Source of the DNA: Roseomonas indoligenes
GTDB lineage: Bacteria; Pseudomonadota; Alphaproteobacteria; Acetobacterales; Acetobacteraceae
Assembly: GCF_017813365.1 (NCBI RefSeq)
Contig: NZ_JAGIZA010000032.1
Location: forward strand, 1-33,485
Length of the DNA: 33,485 bases
Direction of reading: 5' to 3'
Made by a program: the position numbers and the translations under genes. Positions 14,295-23,332 of the stretch are shown piece by piece. Under the pieces are notes generated by a model. It searched no databases and had not been told where the DNA came from. It saw only the letters and a list, made by a program, of their open reading frames with translations. Positions within the stretch are counted from its first letter, which is position 1, and the number at the start of each line of letters is the position of its first letter.

Positions 14295-15469
14295 CGGAGT
14301 ACAACTACGACGCTTTTGTCTTTCATCAGCGTGCGGATGGAAGAGGCCCAGAGCTTGCGATGTTTCTCGCGCCCGCGGCTGAGGTGGAGGCTTGGTCAGA
14401 TGTCGATCGGCTAGGGCCCGATAATCGCCTCGCGCCTCAACGCGAGCCAAGCAGAGCACGCATTTCCAGCATCCAGCGCTTCTTCAATGACGATCCCCGC
14501 AACACTATTCCGACCGCGATCGTCGTTGGCCTTCAGCCGATGGCAGTTGAGGGGGATGGAGTGTCCCGGCGGGTTCGCATCCCCCCGGGCCCATACGAAG
14601 GTCCTCGAAAGCCTGGCCTCATCATCGATGGACAGCATCGCTTACGTGGGTTGGCGGCAGTCGCGCCTGACACGCTCGTTCCAGTCATTGCAATCCTAGA
14701 CGCAGACGACCTGGAGATGGCGTTCCAGTTTCTTGTCATTAACAATAAGAGTGCCAGGGTTCCGAGGGATCATCTACGTGCGCTTGCCCTGAACTTCCCA
14801 TCGGATCAGTTAGAGGCAAGGCTGAAGACTGCCCGACTGTCGCTCAACCCCAACCTCGGCTCGGTCGGTGTTCTCGATGAAGATGAGGGCAGCCCGTTCC
14901 GCGGAATGGTGGCGTGGCTCAACAATCATGAGAACTCTCGGATCGTGGTTCCTTCAGCCATCGAGGCGATGGCTGCCGAGGCCCGGTCCATGGGTTTTCC
15001 GGAACTTAGCGAGAATTCTGACGTCCTGAACAGTTTTCTGATCGCCATGTGGGCGGAGGTGAGGTCGGTCTGGGGCGAACTCTTTGTGGCTGACAGCAAG
15101 CTGTTATCGAAGGTGGGGCTGACATGTCTGACGCACTTTATCTGTATTACGATGCGGACCTGGGCGCGAAACCCGCGACTGCGAAGTCAAGTTAATGTTG
15201 GCGACCCGGACATGGTACGCACCAATACACGAGATGTGCTTACCACGCTCGACAGCACCTTCTTCGTCGCCGAGTGGCGGAGTTCTAGCTACGATACTCG
15301 GGCAGGGCGCGACCTCGTCGTGAACGACCTAGAAACCATGTCTTCAAACATCGCCGCTCAAAAGCCTTGGTATAGGGGGCTTCAAGTGGTTGACCGATCT
15401 TGGCTCGACGATTGGCTGCGCGAGCGCGGCGAGACAATCCAGGCGTCTATGGATGAGGACGAGCCTTGA
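14291..15469 (+). CDS. DGQHR-domain (DndB/DpdB-like) protein paired with the HNH nuclease
   Basis: 392 residues from the TTG at 14291, chosen because GGAGG (14281-14285) lies 5 nt upstream and the TTGA overlap with the HNH stop is exact. A GTG at 14279 would add four residues but has no ribosome binding site. The canonical DGQHR is at 113-117 (IIDGQHRLRG), followed by FQFLVINNKSARVP about 35 residues later and SPFRGMV. This is the ladder of the DndB/DpdB family, but the termini do not match the two DpdB-like proteins upstream (no WTSG or IQ-x-VP block), so it is a different subfamily. DGQHR proteins bind DNA beside modification enzymes, as DndB does for phosphorothioation. Pairing with HNH suggests it may guide or restrain the nuclease. 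The partnership is inferred from overlap only. Confidence 0.85.
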   Translation: MTEYNYDAFVFHQRADGRGPELAMFLAPAAEVEAWSDVDRLGPDNRLAPQREPSRARISSIQRFFNDDPRNTIPTAIVVGLQPMAVEGDGVSRRVRIPPGPYEGPRKPGLIIDGQHRLRGLAAVAPDTLVPVIAILDADDLEMAFQFLVINNKSARVPRDHLRALALNFPSDQLEARLKTARLSLNPNLGSVGVLDEDEGSPFRGMVAWLNNHENSRIVVPSAIEAMAAEARSMGFPELSENSDVLNSFLIAMWAEVRSVWGELFVADSKLLSKVGLTCLTHFICITMRTWARNPRLRSQVNVGDPDMVRTNTRDVLTTLDSTFFVAEWRSSSYDTRAGRDLVVNDLETMSSNIAAQKPWYRGLQVVDRSWLDDWLRERGETIQASMDEDEP

Positions 15470-15518
15470 TGTTGGTTGCCAAACGAGAAGCGAACCCGCG
15501 CTGTTCTGGAGGTTCAAG

Positions 15519-17597
15519 TCATGTTTCAGGGCCGAGTTGTTCGTCGAGGGCGCGCAGTATACTCGTCGCCCCGCGCCCGGAAGCATACAGTAACGGTTTC
15601 GTAGAAGGCCTAAATTTGCGGATGAAGTCGGTTGCTGCGTGCTTGGCCGACCAAGTTACTAGGACGAAGATGTCAGCGCCCTCCGCTGCGGCCCGCAGCG
15701 CTTGCGTGCCGACGTGGTCCGCGTGCACAGTCACGCCGACGCCGGGAGCCAAGGCTTCGAGTGCTGCGGCGGCCTGCCTCCCCGCGCTCTCGGTCAGCGT
15801 GTAGATTGCGATCCGGCGGCCAGCGAGTCGCCCCTCGCCGGCCCGCGCTGACACGGCTTCTGAGACGCGGGGCGCCACAGCAATCCCCAGGGCCTCAGCA
15901 AGTCGATCGAGCGCGGCCTGCTGCAGCGCCGTCAACTGAGCGCGGAACCTGTCCACCCGTACGACCGCCGTCGTCCAAAACTCTCGCCGCGTGTCGTCGT
16001 CTGGGGAGGGGTGCTCGATAGAGCACTCGACCAATCCGAGCAGCCAGTAGGCTGACCTCCGGCCAGGGTCGCCCGCCATGTCGAGGGCATCGGAGAGGAG
16101 TTCGCGGTACCGCCCGGGCGGGAGCCCGGAGGAGAGCAGGCCGTCGAACAGCGCGGCGCTCGCCTCAAGCTCGGCCTGCCCCCGCCGGACGCCAAGCACG
16201 AGTAGGGTCCAGGTCGCGTCGTATAGCGGCCGGAGAAGCGGTCGCGGGAATTCGGGGTCGCCGCGGAGCCAGCCGATGATGACGGGCAGGGCCTCGGCCA
16301 GGCGCTCGGAGGCGATCCCCTCAGGCACAGCGAGCAGCGCGTCCGCGAGAGCCGCCGCGGACGCCGGATCCCCAACCTGCCGGTCGACCTGCCACTCCGC
16401 GGCTCCCTGCCTCGCAAGGTCGAGCGAACCTACAAAGCCGTCGCGCGGCAGCAGATCGAGCCATTCGATCCAGTTGCGCGGCGGGACGACGCGGCCCGCC
16501 CTCCAGCAGGTCTCTTCCCACAACTCGCGAGCCCAGGCGGCAGAGAGCAGCCGCTCCCGGTCGGCTGCGTCGAGGCGGTCCACGGCCTGGACAGCGGCCC
16601 GGAGACTGTCGAGCGACCGTGACCGGGCAGCTGCGATAAGGTTAGCAAGAGCGTCATCCGCGAGCGAACCCGCCGCGACCTCCGGACGGACCTCTGCCGC
16701 CGCGGCCGATGGTTCCGGCGCGGCGCCCCCATTCGCGGGCTCGGCGCGACGCGCGAAGTCCGCGAGTCGCGCGGCGCCGGGCCCAAGCGAAGGGAGAGGA
16801 TCAGCGAGAAGGTCCCGGAGCAGCGGTGCGAGCGAGACGAGTGTGGCTTCTATCTCACCACTTGCCTCCGCGGGCTCGACGCGAACCGCGTAGAGCGCCT
16901 CAAGGAGGGCTGCGGTCACCGCCGCGGGTCGGCGGCTGACGGCGAGATCGACGAGTTCGGGCATCTCGGCAATGGCAGGCCAGTCGCGGAACGCCGCGCA
17001 GATTTCCACGTGGAGATACCTGAGGTTCAAAGAGTCCAGCCGGTTCTCGTCGCGTAGTCGCGCATGCAGCGCGTCCGCGGCGGCTCGGTCCCCGTCGGCG
17101 AGCGCGCCGGCAAGCCTGCCCAGGAGCCGGCTAGTAGCGTCCGGGGGCCGATGCGCGGCCGCGGCGTTGCCGAGCACGAGCAGACACAGACGCTCCAGGG
17201 CCCGGACCGCGATTTCCTGGACGAGCGCGTCGTCGGCGGGCACCAGGCGCGCGACGGCGGCGAAGCCCTCTTTAGCTAGAAAAGCCTCGGCGGCGCCCCA
17301 CTTCGGGTTCGGGCGGTCCGGCACGCCGGAGAAGCCAGTCAGAGTCGGCCCGGCGAATGCCACCAGAAGCGGGCGCAGGCGCCGCCAATCCTCGGGCCGC
17401 CGGGCGACCCCGTAGAAGACGGTACGCTTCCCGGGCCGTGGCCATGGCAAGATGCCGCCCGGGAAGTCCGGCGCAGAGGCCGAGACGATGATGCGGTCCA
17501 GAGCGGCGGTCTGGGCCGCGGGCGCGGTATCCCATCCGACCGCAGCTTTCCATCCATTCACCAGGAGGGCCGACCCGGCTGCGTCCACGCCGATCAT
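15519..17597 (-). CDS. dpdD: DpdD, restriction-associated protein of the dpd locus
   Basis: 692 residues, last gene of the minus-strand arm. Its ATG (17597-17595) overlaps the dpdK stop as ATGA; an open frame extends about 135 codons further upstream but only as a shadow of dpdK, so this start is firm. The protein is mostly Ala/Leu/Arg-rich helix without a catalytic motif I recognise. The last 90 residues or so look like a small Rossmann-type domain, with RRIAIYTL, ADIFVLVTWSAKHAATDFI and KPLLYASGRGATSIL, reminiscent of DUF2325. In Salmonella dpdD is among the genes tied to the restriction-like phenotype. Assignment rests on position next to dpdK and on size, so the name is probable and not certain. 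It converges on the HNH/DGQHR cassette. Confidence 0.75.
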   Translation of the reverse strand: MIGVDAAGSALLVNGWKAAVGWDTAPAAQTAALDRIIVSASAPDFPGGILPWPRPGKRTVFYGVARRPEDWRRLRPLLVAFAGPTLTGFSGVPDRPNPKWGAAEAFLAKEGFAAVARLVPADDALVQEIAVRALERLCLLVLGNAAAAHRPPDATSRLLGRLAGALADGDRAAADALHARLRDENRLDSLNLRYLHVEICAAFRDWPAIAEMPELVDLAVSRRPAAVTAALLEALYAVRVEPAEASGEIEATLVSLAPLLRDLLADPLPSLGPGAARLADFARRAEPANGGAAPEPSAAAAEVRPEVAAGSLADDALANLIAAARSRSLDSLRAAVQAVDRLDAADRERLLSAAWARELWEETCWRAGRVVPPRNWIEWLDLLPRDGFVGSLDLARQGAAEWQVDRQVGDPASAAALADALLAVPEGIASERLAEALPVIIGWLRGDPEFPRPLLRPLYDATWTLLVLGVRRGQAELEASAALFDGLLSSGLPPGRYRELLSDALDMAGDPGRRSAYWLLGLVECSIEHPSPDDDTRREFWTTAVVRVDRFRAQLTALQQAALDRLAEALGIAVAPRVSEAVSARAGEGRLAGRRIAIYTLTESAGRQAAAALEALAPGVGVTVHADHVGTQALRAAAEGADIFVLVTWSAKHAATDFIRKFRPSTKPLLYASGRGATSILRALDEQLGPET

Positions 17598-18118
17598 TGC
17601 AGCTGGTGGGCCCACTTGCTGGCCAGCTCTATCCTTCGCTGGGCGACCGCCGCCGGGTCGCATCGCAGTGTGATGTGCTCGTCGTTCACCGTCAGACCGC
17701 TGACGGTGAGGTTCATTGACCCGGTCAGGACGAACCCGTCGCCCAGCATGCCCTTCTCGTGGAACTCCGGGCGCACGCACCACCGCACCGACGCCGCTCC
17801 GTGCCGCTGCCGAAGTGCCTGGAGGCGCGTCACGAAGGCTTGATTGTGGGGGTCCTGGCGCAGTACCACGGCGACGCGGCCTCCGCGGGCGAGCAGCCCG
17901 TCCAGGACGGTGGAGAGGCGCACGGGAGCCGCCGGCCAGTCGGGACAGAGCGACGAGAACTGCCGCGCCGAGTTGTCCAAGATCTCGACGTCTGTGACCC
18001 ACGCAAAGAACAGCCAGAGCGGCTGGCTGGGCTGGACCAACTCACAGACGAATAGGCTTTGGAGAAGGTCCCGGATCGCCCTGGTTTGGCCCGGCCCGGA
18101 GAGGTCGCGCGTTCCCAT
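17594..18118 (-). CDS. dpdK: DpdK, phospholipase D-superfamily nuclease subunit
   Basis: 174 residues from the ATG at 18118-18116, which shares a base with the dpdJ TGA (TGATG). A longer frame upstream only translates dpdJ DNA. It has one complete HKD motif, H120-x-K122-x4-D127 (FHEKGMLGD), followed by the usual GSMN (133-136). A WLFFAWVTDVEILDN segment lies near the N terminus. PLD nucleases with a single HKD motif work as dimers that bring two motifs together, cutting phosphodiester bonds without a metal. DpdK is one of the Salmonella genes needed for restriction, and it is the most obvious DNA-cleaving component of this arm. The neighbours suggest that the helicases deliver DNA to it. The assignment to DpdK follows from the PLD fold plus the locus order. 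Confidence 0.9.
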   Translation of the reverse strand: MGTRDLSGPGQTRAIRDLLQSLFVCELVQPSQPLWLFFAWVTDVEILDNSARQFSSLCPDWPAAPVRLSTVLDGLLARGGRVAVVLRQDPHNQAFVTRLQALRQRHGAASVRWCVRPEFHEKGMLGDGFVLTGSMNLTVSGLTVNDEHITLRCDPAAVAQRRIELASKWAHQLQ

Positions 18119-21100
18119 CAAATGCACTCGCGGAGGCTGAGCGTCGCGATTAGGCGCCCGCCCTCTCTTCCCAGGCGTTCGACCGTCGGGAAGAAGCGCA
18201 GATACGCGACCTCGATGGGGAGGGCGAGGGCCTCGACCAGCACTCGCCGCAGGGCCTCGGGCTGCTCGGCGGGCGCCCATACGCGCGCGCCGCCATGCAC
18301 GGAGAGCGCCGCGCCCAGCAACCCGCGCCAGTCGGCGCCCAGCGCCGCCACCTCCGGCACGCGGTCGTCGAGAAGCAGATGGCGCACGAGCGCCGGGTCG
18401 CTGAGCCGCCGCTTCCGAAAGGGATTGTAGGACTGTAGGCTGCGCTGGCGGATCTCGATCCCGCGTGGCCAGAGAAGGCTCGCCAGAACCTGCACCAGGT
18501 CGACCGCGGACTGAGGCACGGAAGGCGCAGCATCCCGCAAAACCTCTCGAATCGCACTCGCGATGTCTTCGTCGGAGGCCGCGACATAGGCCATTTCGCG
18601 CAGCCCGATGGAGACGCCCAACTTGGCTTCGAGCGCGTCCCAGCGCTCGATCACCCTCAGCAGCAGTTCGTCCAGTTCACGGCGCGTACCGGGTCGCAGA
18701 AGCCGTGCGTCTAGGGAGACAGCGAGCGCATGAGGCACGTCGAGGCCGAGCCGGGCGAGTTGCAGCCATAAAGCCTGCCTCAGCCGCCCTCGCTCCTCGT
18801 GGCCAAGGCTCACTCGCAGGCGGTCCGCCGCATCGGCCACATTGGGGTGCTCCGATGCCATGGAAAGGAAGCGCTCAAGGCCCTCTGCAGCGATCTCTAA
18901 GTCAGTCTGGGCGAGCGCAGCCTCAATCGCGCGAAAGAGGGCGTGCGGTTCGGCGGAGAACACGTCGGCGAACGCCTGCACCACACCCGCCCCGCCCAAG
19001 GTTGTCTCCGTCACCCAGATGCGGGTTTGCCCACCGGGCCCCTCCTCTAGGTCGAGGACCAGCGTATCGGTCGCTGCATGCCGGGGGGCGGTCGTCATGC
19101 AGGCCTGGAGCACCGCCTCGGCGACTGTCTCGGCCAGCGTCGCACGCAGCCAAGACCCCCAAGGGCCTGGAGGAACATCATCGAGTTCGCGCGCAAGTTC
19201 GCCGAGGCGGCTCCTTACCTGCTCGGAGTCAATCAGTTCCATCAGCGCACCCTGAAGCCGGCTAGCCTGGGGCTCCGGCGCTGGGACACCGTCAGCATCC
19301 GACTCGTCTTCGTCGTCCTCCTCGGACGGCGTCGCGGCTGGATCCTGGATCGCAAAGATTGAAGTCATGACATCGCGCAGGCTGTTCGGGTCTTGCGCTG
19401 AGACCGCGAGCGCTACCCCGATAGTCTCGCTCTTCTCCACCGAGCGAACGATCGCGGCCGACATCAGGATCTGGCAAAGCCACTCCCTCAGGAAGGCGTT
19501 CGCAGCCGGGGGCAGCTTCTCGTCGGACAAGACACGGTACCGGAAGTAGGCTGACCGGCAGCTCGCACGGAGACGCGAGGGCAGAACCGCCGCGGCCAGT
19601 TCCTCCGCCGTCGGCAGGCTGACGTCGAGGTAGAAGCCGTCCGCCTCAAACTCGTAGCCGACCGCGGCCAACTCGCCGCCCTCGCCGCGGAACTGTACCC
19701 GGATGGAGAAGCTTCCGTCGCGCCGGTGCAACTCGGCCTGTGCTGTCGAAGCGTACCTGCGCACTAAGACTGAACCACCAAAGCGGTGCAGATGGAACCG
19801 CACGTCGAGCACCCGCTCGCGCCACGCACCGCGGTGGGGAACCTCGATCGACAGTACGTCGCCCTGCGGCAGGAGTTGCGTCCGCCAGTCGAGCACAGCA
19901 TTCGAGCTGGGCAAAGCGTCATGCGCCTTCGCCTGAGACAGCCTGATTCGCCAAGGCCGGAACACCGGGATCCGATCGGCCTCCCCAAACTGGCCCAGGA
20001 ACTCCGCCTGCTCGCAGTATGTGGAGATTTGAATATCCTGCACCTCCGCATCGGGCTGAACCGGGAACCAGTGGCTCAGCTTGCCGCGCTCGGGGGCGAA
20101 CCGCCGCGTGACACGGCCGGGCGCGAGTTGCGCAAGCGCCTTGGCTACCGGGACGGCCTCCACGCGCTCGGTGTGGCGGGCCGTGGCGGGCGGAAGCACC
20201 ACTCGCACCTCCGGCAGGCTGAGTTCGCTGAAGAGGTTGCGGGGCACGAAGTCCGGCAGTGGATGCCAGTCTACCCGGATGTCCTCTCCAGTACCGTCGG
20301 CAAGCCGCCAGTCGCGGACGAGGCGGCGCAGAAGAGTCGGAACCGCCTCCAGGAGGAGCGACCGCGGAGGCTGCCACAGGAGGGCCTCGACTACTGCGGC
20401 ATCCATCCGCAGCGAAGCGGCCAACCAGCGCCGCAGGTCGTCAAGCCGGCCAACATCGCCCTTCAGGAGCGCCCCGAGTGTGTCCCGGACATGGGCGCGG
20501 ACCGCCTCATCCCCGCTCCGGTCGCCCCGGGGACGGCTCAGGCTATCCCACATCCAGCCCCGGGTGCCTCGCGGCAACCGGGCAGCCAACCAGTCGAGGA
20601 GGCTGAAGACCGCCTGGATGCGCACCACGTGGTCGTTGCGGATGGGAAGATGTTGAGGCGGAAGGCTGGGGTCGAAGAGATGCTCGAAGGCCTGGAAGGC
20701 GAGGCGGTCCCGGCCGTAGTCTGACAGCACCGTTACCGTGAGGGGCCGCATTGCGCGCGTCCGCCCTGCGCGGCCCTTGCGCTGGAGAAAGGACGCCATG
20801 CTGCGCGGCGCCTTGTGCTGTAGCACAGCGCCCACGTCGGGATCGTTGAAGCCCACCTCCAGCGCTGCGGTCGCGACGACAACGTCGGCAGCGGCGCTCA
20901 CACCGGCGTCCTGCGAAGTCGTGCGCGCCAGAGTGAGGGGGGTCACCAGGGGCCGCCCGATCTCCTCGCAAAGCCGCCACCGCTGCCCATCCGCATCGCG
21001 GGCGGTCGCGTCGGTGCCGGGCCCACGCAGCGCGGCCAACGGGTTGCGGCCGGCATCCCGCCTGCCGAAGATCGTCAGACCCTCGGCGTCCCGCAGGTCG

Positions 21101-22599
21101 TCAAACAGCCGGTTCGTCACGTCGAGATCGTCTGTAAACACGAAAGCCTTCTTCCCGAAGACGCTTCCGGAGCGACCTCGGCCAGGCGGGTCCAGCGCGC
21201 GGCCAAGGAGCATCGCGGCCTGGATGGACGTCGAAAGCAGGGAAGCTTGGGACGAGGGATCCCCGCGCAGCAGGACCTGATACTCGGCGCCCTCCTCGAC
21301 CATCTCCGAGGGCTCCGGCGTCACCTCCACGACAGCGTCCGGCGGAAGCCCGACCAGTTCGGCAAAGAAGCGAGCGGCCTCGCCCAGTGTCGCGGAGAGC
21401 CCTGCGAAGGGGAGGGCCGAGCCAAGGGCGTGCCGATACCGACGCAATGTGAGCGCCGCCTGCGCCCCCGCTGTTCCCACATAGGTGTGGACTTCGTCGA
21501 GCAGGGCAAGGAGGGGCCGGCGGCCGGGCGGAAGGCCTACCCCGAGCAGCGCACGCATGCGTGTGTCAGACAGCCGCTGGTTAAGGATCTCCGTAGTGGT
21601 GAACAAGAGGTCTGGCGGCTCACGAAGCATTCTCTCGCGCGTCAGCACGACGTGGGAGCCGGGGACCTCCATCCGGCAAGTCACCGCGCTACACACAAGG
21701 CGCTCGCGCTGCGCTGCGATGTCCTCGGCCCGCCACACGAGGTCGGAGCCGCAGGCGGGGCACGCCATGAGTGGGCAGATGCGCCCCACCGCAGGCGAGC
21801 GGTGGGACGGCCATTTCTCCGCTGCGTCGGCAGCGTTGCGCGGCGTCGTGCCGAAGAGTGCGCCAACGACTATGGGACGAGCCCCACAGGCGCCTAGTGT
21901 CGCGTCGAGCATGCGTGCCAGTCGGTAAGCTTCAGCGAACTGGTCCTTGAGCAACTCAGTTCGCGGATAGATTGCGAGCACCTTGACCCAATGGGCCGAG
22001 CGCTCAACGCGGGGCAGTAGCCGCAGCAGGGCCGGCAGATAGAACGCCAGCGTCTTGCCACTGCCAGTACCTGCGGTGACGATCGTGCCGGCATCCGCCT
22101 CCCCTTGCAGGATGCGCGCAGTGGCGCGGGCTTGAAAGGCGGCGAGCCGCATACCCGCGGTGAGAGCCCGCCAGGCTACATCTTGATCTGCCGTGAGCAC
22201 GACGCCGCCTGTGCGCAACTCGTCTATTACGTCGGCCGGCTCTAAGTTCCGTCTCGGGTAGCGCCGCCGCCGCCGGTCGATGCGGAAATCAGAGACTAGG
22301 CGCGGCGCAGCGAGCCAGGGCCGGCCAGGAAAGAGTTGCCGCAGTCGAACGAGCAACCGGACCGTCTCGGCGTACCGCGAGCGAAGACGTGCGGTGCCGT
22401 CGGGCGACGCCACCTGGAGGAGTAGGCGTGCGTCTAGCAGCACTTCCAGCATCTCTTCCGCCCGCTCGTCGCCACCAGCGGCGCGCGCGAGTTGGAGAAC
22501 CTCCTCTTCCGAGAGGCTCCCATCCACGAAGCCCCACCGCAGGGACTGCATCTCGACTTCTTCGATTGCGTCCAGAAGGGCGCCGGCTTCAGGCAGCAT
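18118..22599 (-). CDS. dpdJ: DpdJ, large DEAD/DEAH-type helicase
   Basis: 1493 residues. The ATG at 22599-22597 is 4 nt after the dpdI stop; an ATG 20 codons earlier lies inside dpdI and is less likely. After a helical N terminus the first helicase lobe has Walker A TAGTGSGKT (175-183), motif Ia-like AIYPRTELLKDQ (209-220), a DEVH box (368-371) and GLSATLGE. Inserted between these is a cysteine cluster (C275, C280, C283, then C303, C308), probably a zinc finger. The second lobe contains VATAALEVGF and QRKGRAGRT. The long C-terminal half includes WVTETTLGGAGVVQ, similar to the DUF1998-type tail of MrfA/DrmA-class helicases. It likely unwinds or translocates on DNA for the PLD subunit. In Salmonella its part in restriction is described as possible and not firm. 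Confidence 0.9.
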   Translation of the reverse strand: MLPEAGALLDAIEEVEMQSLRWGFVDGSLSEEEVLQLARAAGGDERAEEMLEVLLDARLLLQVASPDGTARLRSRYAETVRLLVRLRQLFPGRPWLAAPRLVSDFRIDRRRRRYPRRNLEPADVIDELRTGGVVLTADQDVAWRALTAGMRLAAFQARATARILQGEADAGTIVTAGTGSGKTLAFYLPALLRLLPRVERSAHWVKVLAIYPRTELLKDQFAEAYRLARMLDATLGACGARPIVVGALFGTTPRNAADAAEKWPSHRSPAVGRICPLMACPACGSDLVWRAEDIAAQRERLVCSAVTCRMEVPGSHVVLTRERMLREPPDLLFTTTEILNQRLSDTRMRALLGVGLPPGRRPLLALLDEVHTYVGTAGAQAALTLRRYRHALGSALPFAGLSATLGEAARFFAELVGLPPDAVVEVTPEPSEMVEEGAEYQVLLRGDPSSQASLLSTSIQAAMLLGRALDPPGRGRSGSVFGKKAFVFTDDLDVTNRLFDDLRDAEGLTIFGRRDAGRNPLAALRGPGTDATARDADGQRWRLCEEIGRPLVTPLTLARTTSQDAGVSAAADVVVATAALEVGFNDPDVGAVLQHKAPRSMASFLQRKGRAGRTRAMRPLTVTVLSDYGRDRLAFQAFEHLFDPSLPPQHLPIRNDHVVRIQAVFSLLDWLAARLPRGTRGWMWDSLSRPRGDRSGDEAVRAHVRDTLGALLKGDVGRLDDLRRWLAASLRMDAAVVEALLWQPPRSLLLEAVPTLLRRLVRDWRLADGTGEDIRVDWHPLPDFVPRNLFSELSLPEVRVVLPPATARHTERVEAVPVAKALAQLAPGRVTRRFAPERGKLSHWFPVQPDAEVQDIQISTYCEQAEFLGQFGEADRIPVFRPWRIRLSQAKAHDALPSSNAVLDWRTQLLPQGDVLSIEVPHRGAWRERVLDVRFHLHRFGGSVLVRRYASTAQAELHRRDGSFSIRVQFRGEGGELAAVGYEFEADGFYLDVSLPTAEELAAAVLPSRLRASCRSAYFRYRVLSDEKLPPAANAFLREWLCQILMSAAIVRSVEKSETIGVALAVSAQDPNSLRDVMTSIFAIQDPAATPSEEDDEDESDADGVPAPEPQASRLQGALMELIDSEQVRSRLGELARELDDVPPGPWGSWLRATLAETVAEAVLQACMTTAPRHAATDTLVLDLEEGPGGQTRIWVTETTLGGAGVVQAFADVFSAEPHALFRAIEAALAQTDLEIAAEGLERFLSMASEHPNVADAADRLRVSLGHEERGRLRQALWLQLARLGLDVPHALAVSLDARLLRPGTRRELDELLLRVIERWDALEAKLGVSIGLREMAYVAASDEDIASAIREVLRDAAPSVPQSAVDLVQVLASLLWPRGIEIRQRSLQSYNPFRKRRLSDPALVRHLLLDDRVPEVAALGADWRGLLGAALSVHGGARVWAPAEQPEALRRVLVEALALPIEVAYLRFFPTVERLGREGGRLIATLSLRECI

Positions 22600-22603
22600 C
22601 CGC

Positions 22604-23332
22604 TTAGCCCGGCGAGACGCGGAACGCGTTGAGGAGGCCGCGGACCGTGAGCCACTCAACTACGCCCGGGGTTACCTCGGACAACCGCGCCTCGCGGACC
22701 GCTGCACGCCTCAGGAAGCTCACGACCTCCGCGGGGATACCTCCCCCGCTCAGTTGCGCCCACTTCTCGGACTTCTCTGTCGAGATGGTTCGAAGCCTGG
22801 CCAGCTCTGCGGCAACCGCCTCCGCACTCGATCCAGGATTCCCCGTGACGATTCCTTGTCCTTCATGTTGGAGCGCGCGGATCCGACGCACCTCTGGCGC
22901 CAAATCGGCGATGCGCTCCAGCACGTTCAGCAGGTCATCGGGCAGGGGGCCCAGGATGGCTCCCGCCGAGGTCTGCCAGGCGTTCGCGCAGGCGAGATCA
23001 ACCTTCTCGCACACGGACTTTATCGGCCTAAGAAACGAATGGTCGAGCGGCGGATGGACCGTCAGGATCGCCTTGCGATCAGCGCCGAAGGCGCCCAGCA
23101 ACTCCCTCGCTCGTGCGACGAGGGGCGGCGACGAGGTGCCGTCGCGTTCGGGCTCGAGGCCGTTTGCGCGGAGAGCCGCCTGTTGCGCCCGCACACGACG
23201 TAGCTCACGCGCAGCTGCCCGGAGTTGCTCCGCCCGTGTCCTAAGGCCCTCTGCCTCCGTAGCGAGGGCCTTCGTCGTCTCGAAGGCAGCGATCCGGGCG
23301 ACGAGCCTGTCGGCGCGCGCGAGCAGTGTCAT
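22604..23332 (-). CDS. dpdI: DpdI, small helical restriction-arm protein
   Basis: 242 residues. The ATG overlaps the dpdH stop (ATGA at 23332-23329) and the TAA stop is 4 nt before dpdJ. The first 60 residues or so are rich in Ala, Arg, Leu and Glu with heptad-like spacing (LATEAEGLRTRAEQLRAAA), so a coiled coil is likely. The middle carries several Pro/Gly-containing turns, and the C terminus is again helical (AEVVSFLRRAAVREARLSEV). No enzymatic motif, signal peptide or membrane segment is seen. The name comes only from its place between dpdH and dpdJ and its size. In Salmonella dpdI contributes to the restriction phenotype; a structural or adaptor role between the large ATPases is a reasonable inference. 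Confidence 0.75.
   Translation of the reverse strand: MTLLARADRLVARIAAFETTKALATEAEGLRTRAEQLRAAARELRRVRAQQAALRANGLEPERDGTSSPPLVARARELLGAFGADRKAILTVHPPLDHSFLRPIKSVCEKVDLACANAWQTSAGAILGPLPDDLLNVLERIADLAPEVRRIRALQHEGQGIVTGNPGSSAEAVAAELARLRTISTEKSEKWAQLSGGGIPAEVVSFLRRAAVREARLSEVTPGVVEWLTVRGLLNAFRVSPG

Noticed and set aside
15470-15518. Possible bidirectional terminator between the converging arms
   Set aside because: No convincing stem followed by a T-run could be found in the 49 nt between the stop codons.
17598-18002. 135-codon upstream extension of DpdD
   Set aside because: It overlaps dpdK completely in another phase and is Arg/Pro/Gly-rich; the ATGA junction gives a better start.
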